Origin: Paracoccaceae bacterium
GTDB lineage: Bacteria > Pseudomonadota > Alphaproteobacteria > Rhodobacterales > Rhodobacteraceae
NCBI GenBank assembly: GCA_023260935.1
Contig: JALQTL010000097.1
Location: forward strand, 1-10,074
Length of the DNA: 10,074 nt
Direction: 5' to 3'
This document shows positions 1-5,711 of the stretch, in pieces (position 1 is the stretch's first letter; each line of letters starts with the position of its first letter). A program made the translations under genes and the position numbers. The notes beneath the pieces are model-generated. The model did no database searches and was not told the DNA's origin. It worked only from the letters and a program-made list of their open reading frames with translations.

Positions 1-51
1 GTAGTCGGGAACTGTGAGCTGCTGGTTCCGGCGCGGGCCGGCAAGTCCGTA

Positions 52-510
52 TCAGCCCAGCCGTGCCTTGATCATCGCGCTGACGGCGCCCATGTCGGCA
101 CGACCCGCGGCCCTGGCCTTGATCTGGCCCATGACCTTGCCCATGTCGCGGATGCTGGCCGCCCCTGCCTCGGCAATCGCCTCGGCAATGGCCGCCTCCA
201 CCTCCCCCGCATCCAGTTGCCGGGGCAGGAATTCCTCAATGACCGAGACTTCGGCCAGTTCCTTTTCCGCCAGTTCCAGCCGTCCGCCCTCTTCATAGGC
301 GCGCGCGGATTCCTGACGCTGCTTCACCATCTTGCCAAGGATGGCCATGATCTCGGCATCACCCACCTCATGCTCCGTCCCATCGCCCCGCAGGGCGATC
401 TCACGGTCCTTGATGGCGGCATTGATCAGGCGCAGGGTCGAAAGCCGGTCCACGGCCTTTGCCTTCATCGCCTCTTTCAAGGCGGTCTGCAATCGATCAC
501 GAAGTGACAT
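52..510 (-). CDS. GatB/YqeY domain-containing protein
   Basis: A 152-residue, highly charged, mostly helical protein that begins MSLRDRLQTALKEAMKAK and contains the family-typical 'LRLINAAIKDREI' segment and a C-terminal 'IRDMGKVMGQIKARAAGRAD' stretch. This matches the YqeY family in full length (about 150 residues). YqeY resembles the C-terminal tRNA-contacting tail of the GatB amidotransferase subunit. Its own biochemical role is not settled; a link to tRNA or amidotransferase function is inferred from family only. It is soluble, with no signal peptide or membrane segment. The ATG is preceded by a purine-rich site (GAAGGAAG on the minus strand, 514-521). It is divergent from carA. From memory, yqeY lying between carA and dnaG is common in Rhodobacterales; dnaG would lie to the left of the window. 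Identification is firm, function is not. Confidence 0.93.
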   Translation of the reverse strand: MSLRDRLQTALKEAMKAKAVDRLSTLRLINAAIKDREIALRGDGTEHEVGDAEIMAILGKMVKQRQESARAYEEGGRLELAEKELAEVSVIEEFLPRQLDAGEVEAAIAEAIAEAGAASIRDMGKVMGQIKARAAGRADMGAVSAMIKARLG

Positions 511-542
511 GGGCTTCCTTCACCGCTGTGGCACACGGCGTC

Positions 543-571
543 ACAATACAGCCAAGCCGGGCAAAGGACAA
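543..571 (-). promoter_or_regulatory. Candidate sigma70-type promoter for the yqeY-like gene
   Basis: On the minus strand TTGTCC (566-571) is followed after exactly 17 nt by TATTGT (543-548). This would start transcription near 536, giving a leader of about 25 nt that includes the purine-rich ribosome site at 514-521. This is motif matching only. Confidence 0.4.
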
Positions 572-584
572 CCGGCGCCGATTT

Positions 585-611
585 TTCCAAGCCACTGAAT
601 TCGCTTGGGAA
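585..611. repeat. Inverted repeat between divergent promoters (candidate operator)
   Basis: CCAAGC (587-592) and GCTTGG (603-608) form a perfect 6-bp dyad around a 10-nt centre that itself contains GAATTC. Flanking TTCC/GGGAA extends the symmetry imperfectly. A further direct CCAAGCC copy lies at 552-558, inside the yqeY promoter spacer. The dyad sits between the -35 elements of the two divergent promoter candidates, where an operator would be expected. No regulator can be assigned. Confidence 0.3.
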
Positions 612-629
612 TCCTTTTGCGACAAAGCC

Positions 630-658
630 TTGACCCCGGCGCCCATCCCCCGTAGGTT
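630..658 (+). promoter_or_regulatory. Candidate sigma70-type promoter for carA
   Basis: TTGACC (630-635) and TAGGTT (653-658) are separated by exactly 17 nt, predicting a start near 665 and a leader of about 25 nt. Such a leader is too short for a pyrimidine-sensing attenuator, and I see no leader hairpin before carA. Confidence 0.42.
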
Positions 659-689
659 CCGCCCAATTTGCCCAAAGGAGAGTCGTGCC

Positions 690-1844
690 ATGCCTGCCTC
701 GCAGAAGCCAACAGCCTGCCTTGCACTTGCCGACGGCACCCTTTTCTACGGCAAGGGCTTCGGCGCCACCGGGCAGACCGTGGCCGAACTGGTCTTCAAC
801 ACCGCCATGACCGGCTATCAAGAGATCATGACAGACCCGTCCTATGCCGGGCAGATCGTGACCTTCACCTTCCCCCATATCGGCAATGTGGGGGTTACCC
901 CCGAAGATGACGAAACCGGCGAACCGGTGGCTGCCGGCATGGTGGTGAAATGGGATCCGACAGAGCCGTCGAACTGGCGCGCCACCGGCGACCTGATCGA
1001 CTGGCTGGCTCAAAAGGGCCGGATCGGCGTCGGCGGTATCGATACCCGCCGCCTGACCCGCGCCATCCGCCAGCAGGGTGCCCCGCATGTGGCCCTTGCC
1101 CACAACCCCGATGGCGTCTTTGATATCGAGGCGCTTGTGGCTCAGGCCCGCGCGTGGAAAGGCCTTGTCGGGCTGGATCTGGCAAAGGATGTGACCTGCG
1201 CACAATCCTACCGCTGGAACGAAAAACGTTGGGCTTGGCCCGAAGGGTATACAACCCGGCAAGGCGATGGCCTGCGCGTCGTGGCAATCGATTACGGTGC
1301 CAAGCGCAACATCCTGCGCTGCCTCGCCAGTGCCGGCTGCGATGTGACCGTGCTGCCCGCCACCGCCACGGCCGAGGATGTGCTGGCGTTGAACCCCGAA
1401 GGCGTGTTCCTCTCGAACGGTCCGGGCGACCCGGCCGCAACCGGCACCTATGCGGTGCCGATGATCGAAGGGGTGCTGAAGGCTGATCTGCCGCTGTTTG
1501 GCATCTGCCTTGGCCATCAGATGCTGGCACTGGCACTTGGCGCAAAGACCGTCAAGATGAACCACGGCCACCACGGCGCCAACCACCCGGTCAAGGACAT
1601 GACCACCGGCAAGGTCGAGATCACCTCGATGAACCACGGTTTCACCGTGGACAGCCAGACGCTGCCAAAGGGCGTCAGCGAAACCCATGTCAGCCTGTTT
1701 GACGGGTCGAACTGCGGGATCGCGGTGGATGGCAAGCCGGTGTTTTCGGTCCAGTATCACCCCGAAGCCAGCCCCGGCCCGCAAGACAGCTATTACCTGT
1801 TCGAACGTTTCGCCGCCGCCATGCGCGAACGCCGCGCCGCCTGA
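690..1844 (+). CDS. carA: Carbamoyl-phosphate synthase small (glutaminase) subunit
   Basis: CarA (384 residues) hydrolyses glutamine and channels ammonia to CarB, which makes carbamoyl phosphate for pyrimidine and arginine synthesis in the cytoplasm. The N-terminal CPSase small-chain domain spans about residues 10-140, with 'FNTAMTGYQEIMTDPSYAGQ'. A class-I glutamine amidotransferase domain follows from about 190 to 375. The nucleophile is Cys273 in GICLGHQ, and His357 and Glu359 in QYHPEAS complete the triad, matching Cys269/His353/Glu355 of the E. coli enzyme. The frame is open 77 codons further upstream, but the ATG at 690 has a good AAAGGAG site (674-680, 9 nt spacing) and begins exactly where family homology begins. 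Length is normal. carB is not in the window, so the two subunits are not in one operon here. Confidence 0.98.
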   Translation: MPASQKPTACLALADGTLFYGKGFGATGQTVAELVFNTAMTGYQEIMTDPSYAGQIVTFTFPHIGNVGVTPEDDETGEPVAAGMVVKWDPTEPSNWRATGDLIDWLAQKGRIGVGGIDTRRLTRAIRQQGAPHVALAHNPDGVFDIEALVAQARAWKGLVGLDLAKDVTCAQSYRWNEKRWAWPEGYTTRQGDGLRVVAIDYGAKRNILRCLASAGCDVTVLPATATAEDVLALNPEGVFLSNGPGDPAATGTYAVPMIEGVLKADLPLFGICLGHQMLALALGAKTVKMNHGHHGANHPVKDMTTGKVEITSMNHGFTVDSQTLPKGVSETHVSLFDGSNCGIAVDGKPVFSVQYHPEASPGPQDSYYLFERFAAAMRERRAA

Positions 1845-1858
1845 TCTTTTCTCTGCGG

Positions 1859-1874
1859 TTAACCCGGCATTAAC
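1859..1874 (+). promoter_or_regulatory. Perfect CtrA-type box, TTAA-N7-TTAAC
   Basis: TTAA at 1859-1862 and TTAAC at 1870-1874 are separated by exactly 7 nt (cccggca). This is the full-length binding consensus established for the response regulator CtrA in Caulobacter and related alphaproteobacteria. It lies just after the carA stop codon and 38 nt before the preferred start of the glycosyltransferase gene, where CtrA sites commonly overlap the -35 region. Both half-sites are intact. By base composition such a match is rare in a GC-rich genome. Binding itself is inferred. Confidence 0.55.
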
Positions 1875-1912
1875 CATCGCGTGACAGCCTCCCTTTTGAA
1901 GAAGGGGCTGTG

Positions 1913-3958
1913 ATGCAACAGGGCGCGACCCACCAGCAAAAGGCCGCAACTGCCCCCTCCGGGGCGGGTTCGGTGCATCGCCTTGTTCCGCCGGGCGCCT
2001 CCCCTCCCCCTGCCCAAGCCGAAGGGCCAACCGGCGCCGCCGGCACGCTGGGGCTGGCGCTTTTGCGCGAAGGGCTGATCACCAGTGACGCGCTGGTTCA
2101 GGCCCTTGCCTCCCGGTCATGGCGGCGGGGGCGTCTGGCGCAATCCATTGCCCTGCGCGGGATGATGTCGCCCGCCGATCTGGCGCAAGCCATGGCCCGG
2201 CACTGGCAAACCACCTTGATCGACCCGATGGCACATACCCCCGATGTGCAGCTGATGGATCGTCTGGGCATCGCCGAATGTCTGCGTCACAGCCTTCTTC
2301 CCGTGGCGCAGGTGGGCGGGGCCACGCTGGTAGCCACGGCGCACCCCGAGGAATTCCCCCGCCATCGTGACCGCCTCACCGCCCTGTTCGGGCCCGTCTG
2401 CATGGCCATTGCCACCCCTGATGCCATCAGCCGGGCAATCCTGCATCTGCGCGGCCCCCGGCTGGCACGGGCCGCGGAAGAGCGGGTGGATGCCAGCGAA
2501 AGCTGCCGCGATCTGCCGCGCCGCGCCCTTGGGGTGCATGCCGCCCTTGCCGCGCTGGTGACGCTGGCGCTGGTGCTGGCCGCCCCGCTTGCGGCGCTTT
2601 GGGCGCTTGTGGCTTGGGTGCTGGTGACGCTGGTGCTGTCCACCGGGTTGAAGCTGGCCGCTGGCCTTGCCGCCGCCCGTGCCGCACGCGCGAAGGCCCT
2701 TCAGCCGGACACATCACCCCCGACGATTGCCATTCCGCCCACCGTGTCGCTGATCGTGGCGCTTTACAAGGAAAGCACCATCGCCCCCCGCCTGATCGAA
2801 AGGCTGGCCCGCATCGATTACCCGCATGACCTGCTGGATGTCCTCCTTGTGATCGAAGAGGATGACGCCCAGACACGCACGGCCCTTGCCGGGCTTGACC
2901 TTCCCCCGTGGCTGCGCGTGCTGGTGGCCCCCCGCGGTCGGGTGCAGACAAAGCCGCGCGCGCTCAACTTCGCGCTGGAACATTGCAGGGGCTCCATCAT
3001 CGGGATTTATGACGCCGAGGATGCCCCCGCCCCCGACCAGATCCAGCGGGTTGTCGACCGCTTTCATCAGCGCGGGGCCGAAGTTGCCTGCCTGCAAGGT
3101 GTTCTCGATTTCTACAACCCGCGCACCAACTGGCTCGCCCGCTGCTTCACCATCGAATATGCCGCGTGGTTCCGTCTGGTGCTGCCCGGCATGCTGCGCC
3201 TTGGCCTGCCCATACCGCTTGGAGGAACCACGCTTTTCTTCCGCCGTCCCGCGCTAGAGGCCGTGGGGGGATGGGACGCGCATAACGTGACAGAAGACGC
3301 CGATCTGGGCATCCGCCTCTATCGCCACGGCTATCGCACCGACTGGATCGATACCGTGACGCGAGAGGAGGCGAACTGCCGTGCCCTGCCTTGGGTCAAG
3401 CAACGCTCGCGTTGGCTCAAGGGCTATATGATGACTTGGGCCACGCATATGCGCGCCCCGCGCCGCCTGCTGGCCGAACTTGGGCCCTGGCAGTTCTTTG
3501 GCTTTCAGGTGCTGTTTCTGGGCACCCTGTCGCAATTCCTGCTGGCGCCGGTGCTATGGTCATTCTGGCTGGCCTTCTTCGGCCTGCCGCACCCGATCGC
3601 AGATGCCCTGCCCCAGGGGGCATTCCTTCTGCTGATGGGTACGTTCCTGTTTTCCGAACTGGTCAACATCACCATGGGCGTGGTCGGCTTGCGACTTTCA
3701 GGGCAAAAGCTCAGCCCGCTCTGGGTGCCCACGCTGCACCTTTACTTTCCGCTGGGGGTGCTGGCCGGCTACAAGGCCCTGTGGGAGGTGCTGCGCCGTC
3801 CCTTCTATTGGGACAAGACCACCCACGGCCATTTCGACATGGCCGCCGACCGGCGGCTCGAAAACCTGCGAAGTGCTCAGCCCTTCAGGCGCAATTCTCC
3901 CGCATCCACCCGCAGCCGGGTTTCGAAGGCGCGGCTGATGTGCGTTTTCAGGGCCTGA
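1913..3958 (+). CDS. MshEN-like domain / GT2 processive membrane glycosyltransferase
   Basis: A 681-residue membrane enzyme predicted to make or extend an exopolysaccharide. Residues ~44-180 resemble the MshEN (GspE N-terminal) c-di-GMP domain: two 24-residue motifs (45-68 and 74-97) separated by exactly 5 residues. A hydrophobic hairpin (~209-250) precedes a GT2 catalytic domain (~278-510) with DAED (367-370), TED (460-462) and QRSRW (497-501), the D/D/TED/QxxRW set of processive cellulose-synthase-like enzymes. Further membrane helices lie at ~526-560, 568-592 and 602-622, and PFYWDKTTHG follows near 630-639. NfrB of E. coli combines the same two domains with MshEN at the C-terminus. The ATG at 1913 is preferred to the adjacent GTG at 1910 because AAGGGG (1902-1907) then has workable spacing. 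A CtrA-type box lies upstream. The last ~27 codons run antisense through the end of the GntR gene. The sugar substrate cannot be predicted. Confidence 0.85.
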   Translation: MQQGATHQQKAATAPSGAGSVHRLVPPGASPPPAQAEGPTGAAGTLGLALLREGLITSDALVQALASRSWRRGRLAQSIALRGMMSPADLAQAMARHWQTTLIDPMAHTPDVQLMDRLGIAECLRHSLLPVAQVGGATLVATAHPEEFPRHRDRLTALFGPVCMAIATPDAISRAILHLRGPRLARAAEERVDASESCRDLPRRALGVHAALAALVTLALVLAAPLAALWALVAWVLVTLVLSTGLKLAAGLAAARAARAKALQPDTSPPTIAIPPTVSLIVALYKESTIAPRLIERLARIDYPHDLLDVLLVIEEDDAQTRTALAGLDLPPWLRVLVAPRGRVQTKPRALNFALEHCRGSIIGIYDAEDAPAPDQIQRVVDRFHQRGAEVACLQGVLDFYNPRTNWLARCFTIEYAAWFRLVLPGMLRLGLPIPLGGTTLFFRRPALEAVGGWDAHNVTEDADLGIRLYRHGYRTDWIDTVTREEANCRALPWVKQRSRWLKGYMMTWATHMRAPRRLLAELGPWQFFGFQVLFLGTLSQFLLAPVLWSFWLAFFGLPHPIADALPQGAFLLLMGTFLFSELVNITMGVVGLRLSGQKLSPLWVPTLHLYFPLGVLAGYKALWEVLRRPFYWDKTTHGHFDMAADRRLENLRSAQPFRRNSPASTRSRVSKARLMCVFRA

Positions 3959-4539
3959 TAGGCGGCCTCGCCATCCCGCGCCTCGATCGCGGCAACGATC
4001 TGGTCATGTTCGGCAAGAGCCACTTCACTGCGCCCCTCGGCCGCAAGCGACGTGGTGGCCATCAGCGCCATCGAGCGATGCACCAGATCAAGCTGCTGCA
4101 CCAGAAAGCGGTTGTGGCTGGCAAGATGGATCTGCCGATGAAACCGCTTGTTGGCCCGCGCCAGTTCGCGCGGCTGGTCCATCAGCGCGCGGTCATCCTC
4201 GACCATACCGCGCAGCACGCGGATTTCCTCATCCGTGGCGTGTCGCGCGGCCAGCCGGGCGGCCAGCCCTTCCAGTTCCGTGCGCACGGCGTAAAGCTCG
4301 GCCAGCTGGTTATGGTCAAGGCTGGCCACAATCAGGCTGCGGCCATCCCGGCTCAGCATGGATTGCGTTTCCAGCCGCTGCAACGCCTCGCGCACCGGGG
4401 TGCGGCTGACGCCCAGCCTTTCGGCCAGTTCGGATTCCACCAGCCTGTCACCGGGTTTGTAGATGCCTGCCTCGATCGCCTCGAGGATCAGCGTGTAAGC
4501 GTCTTTCTGCACTGTCTTTTCCCGTTCCATCGCGCCCAT
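3877..4539 (-). CDS. GntR family (FadR/FCD subfamily) transcriptional regulator
   Basis: A 220-residue repressor/activator type protein. The N-terminal winged helix-turn-helix covers about residues 10-72, with the signature GDRLVESELAERLGVSRTPV and REALQRLE. The C-terminal all-helical FCD domain (~78-205) carries candidate metal or ligand residues in 'NKRFHRQIH' (His134), 'AEHDQI' (His178) and 'KTHI' (His200). FCD regulators typically sense small organic acids; the ligand here is unknown. The frame is open to 4578, but the ATG at 4539 is preferred because GGAAGG on the minus strand (4548-4553) lies 8 nt upstream; an ATG at 4530 is a possible alternative. It is divergent from the nucleotidase gene (116-nt gap), which is a candidate target along with itself, and convergent with the glycosyltransferase, overlapping its end by 82 nt. 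Confidence 0.93.
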   Translation of the reverse strand: MGAMEREKTVQKDAYTLILEAIEAGIYKPGDRLVESELAERLGVSRTPVREALQRLETQSMLSRDGRSLIVASLDHNQLAELYAVRTELEGLAARLAARHATDEEIRVLRGMVEDDRALMDQPRELARANKRFHRQIHLASHNRFLVQQLDLVHRSMALMATTSLAAEGRSEVALAEHDQIVAAIEARDGEAAYQALKTHISRAFETRLRVDAGELRLKG

Positions 4540-4582
4540 GTCACGGGCCTTCCGCCGCCAAAGGCTACAAGCCCGCACCGGC

Positions 4583-4593
4583 CCTTGGCAAGG
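4583..4593. promoter_or_regulatory. Short palindrome, candidate GntR operator
   Basis: CCTTG-G-CAAGG is a perfect 5-bp inverted repeat around one base, located in the gap between the divergent GntR and nucleotidase genes. FCD regulators bind short palindromes of about this size, often in their own promoter region. One copy only, so evidence is weak. Confidence 0.25.
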
Positions 4594-4620
4594 CAGCAGC
4601 CCGCCCCCCGCGCGACGCCA

Positions 4621-4649
4621 TTGCCGCAGGCCCCCCCGCAGGCTATGTC
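4621..4649 (+). promoter_or_regulatory. Weak promoter candidate placing the start site on the nucleotidase ATG
   Basis: TTGCCG (4621-4626) and TATGTC (4644-4649) are 17 nt apart. Transcription would start close to 4656, the A of the nucleotidase ATG. No ribosome binding site is visible before that ATG, so a leaderless mRNA is possible. The -10 matches at only three positions. Confidence 0.25.
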
Positions 4650-4655
4650 TCGGCC

Positions 4656-5306
4656 ATGACGCACAGCAGCTTCTCTCATGTGACCACCTGGGTCTTTGAT
4701 CTGGACAATACCCTTTACCCCCCGGCCATGCGCCTGTTCGACCAGATCGAACAGCGGATGACCTCGTGGGTCGCGCGCCGCCTGTCGGTCAGCCACGAAC
4801 AGGCCAACCATCTTCGCGCAAGCTATTGGGCGCTTTACGGCACCACGCTGGCCGGGCTGATGCACGAACACGGGATCGAGCCGATGGATTATCTGGCCGA
4901 TGTGCATGACATCGACTTTTCCCCGCTGACGCCCGACCCCGATCTGGCCCGCCACCTGAAGGCCCTGCCGGGCCGCCGCATCGTCTATACCAATGCCGAC
5001 ACCGTCTATGCCGCCAAAGTGCTGCAAGCACGCGGGCTGGCGGGGGTCTTCGATGCCGTCTATGGGGTCGAGCATGCGGGTTTCCGGCCAAAGCCGGAAC
5101 GCGCGGCTTTCGAGGCGATCTTCGCGCAGGACGGGCTGGACCCGACGCGGGCCGCCATGTTCGAAGATGATGCCCGCAATCTGGCCGCCCCCCATGCCAT
5201 GGGCATGCAGACGATCCACGTCGCGCCAGAGCCGGAACCCGCCCCCCACATCCACCACCACACACCCGATCTGACCGACTTTCTGGGCCGTCTGGTGAAA
5301 AGCTGA
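4656..5306 (+). CDS. Pyrimidine 5'-nucleotidase, HAD superfamily (SDT1-like)
   Basis: A 216-residue cytosolic HAD phosphatase predicted to dephosphorylate pyrimidine nucleoside monophosphates. All four HAD motifs are present: I, DLDNTLY with nucleophile Asp15 and acid/base Asp17; II, YTNAD with Thr112/Asn113; III, Lys146 in RPKPER; IV, MFEDDARNL with Asp171/Asp172. The helical cap lies between motifs I and II (about residues 22-95). The DLDNTLYPP start and overall length fit the pyrimidine 5'-nucleotidase subfamily rather than phosphoglycolate phosphatases. A histidine-rich patch (HIHHH) lies near the C-terminus, outside the catalytic motifs. No Shine-Dalgarno site precedes the ATG at 4656; a four-codon frame (ATG 4645) overlaps it at ATGA. 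It is divergent from the GntR gene, which may regulate it. Substrate is inferred from the subfamily. Confidence 0.88.
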   Translation: MTHSSFSHVTTWVFDLDNTLYPPAMRLFDQIEQRMTSWVARRLSVSHEQANHLRASYWALYGTTLAGLMHEHGIEPMDYLADVHDIDFSPLTPDPDLARHLKALPGRRIVYTNADTVYAAKVLQARGLAGVFDAVYGVEHAGFRPKPERAAFEAIFAQDGLDPTRAAMFEDDARNLAAPHAMGMQTIHVAPEPEPAPHIHHHTPDLTDFLGRLVKS

Positions 5307-5311
5307 CTCTT

Positions 5312-5343
5312 GCCTGCGGCATTCAGTCCCCTGTTGCGCAGGC
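5312..5343 (+). terminator. Stem-loop after the nucleotidase gene, possible terminator
   Basis: GCCTGCG (5312-5318) and CGCAGGC (5337-5343) form a perfect 7-bp stem with an 18-nt loop, starting 5 nt after the stop codon. There is no T-run after it, so intrinsic termination is uncertain. Confidence 0.25.
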
Positions 5344-5391
5344 TGAGGCGTCCCTATGTCCCGTGCTGCACCGCAGCAAAAGGAACGCCCC

Positions 5392-5604
5392 ATGAGCAGC
5401 GCCACCATGACATCCGCCTCAGCCACCACCACCGCCCCGCGCAGGGGTATTTCGGGGCCCACGCTGCTTATCCTGGGAATCCTTCTGGCCCTGATCGTGC
5501 TGGTTGCTGCGGCCGTGATGATTGGCCCGGTCGTGCTGACGATGGCCGCGCTGGTGGTGGTGCCGGTGATGTTCATCCTGTTCCTTGCCATCAGCCGGCC
5601 CTGA
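5392..5604 (+). CDS. Small two-helix membrane protein of unknown function
   Basis: A 70-residue protein. The first ~20 residues are rich in Ser, Thr and Ala and end in the basic pair 'PRRG'. Two adjoining very hydrophobic stretches follow (about residues 24-44 and 47-66), separated only by a short 'IGP' turn, so the protein is probably a membrane hairpin or one long helix. It ends AISRP. The ATG at 5392 has an AAAGGA site (5378-5383) with 8 nt spacing, which supports real translation; the frame also opens 12 codons earlier at 5356 but without a ribosome site. I do not recognise the family. It stands alone between the nucleotidase and the monooxygenase, with a hairpin directly after it, so it is probably a monocistronic unit. 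Confidence 0.6.
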   Translation: MSSATMTSASATTTAPRRGISGPTLLILGILLALIVLVAAAVMIGPVVLTMAALVVVPVMFILFLAISRP

Positions 5605-5623
5605 AGCCTGACCCTGACAACCT

Positions 5624-5652
5624 GCCCCAAGCGGCCGGCACGGGCTTGGGGC
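5624..5652 (+). terminator. Terminator-like hairpin after the small membrane protein
   Basis: GCCCCAAGC (5624-5632) and GCTTGGGGC (5644-5652) form a perfect 9-bp GC-rich stem with an 11-nt loop, 20 nt after the stop codon at 5604. The following GCTTTGTCGCTT is only moderately T-rich, as often seen in GC-rich alphaproteobacteria. Confidence 0.5.
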
Positions 5653-5662
5653 GCTTTGTCGC

Positions 5663-5691
5663 TTCGCCTTCGCCGCGCCGCCGCCTATGAT
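5663..5691 (+). promoter_or_regulatory. Candidate promoter for the UbiH-family gene
   Basis: TATGAT (5686-5691) matches the -10 consensus at five of six positions. TTCGCC (5663-5668) lies 17 nt upstream as a weak -35. The predicted start near 5698 lies just before the GGGGAGG ribosome site (5700-5706). A separate promoter fits the terminator-like hairpin just upstream. Confidence 0.35.
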
Positions 5692-5711
5692 CACCGCATG
5701 GGGAGGCCGCA

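Noticed and set aside
28..41. CCGGC-N4-GCCGG hairpin just downstream of the yqeY-like gene
   Set aside because: The 5-bp stem has no T-run on the minus strand and such GC palindromes are frequent in this composition; not enough for a terminator call. Bases 1-51 otherwise show nothing assignable.
477..2030. A 517-codon open frame on the minus strand opposite carA
   Set aside because: It is antisense to carA, which has complete family motifs. GC-rich third positions create such long shadow frames; its protein has no recognisable domain and skewed composition.
3391..4659. A 422-codon plus-strand frame running over the glycosyltransferase end and the GntR gene
   Set aside because: It overlaps two well-supported genes in other frames and has no domain of its own.
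4488..5630. A 380-codon open frame on the minus strand opposite the nucleotidase and small membrane protein
   Set aside because: It lies across a gene with all four HAD motifs and has low-complexity Gly/Arg/Val-rich composition; a GC shadow.
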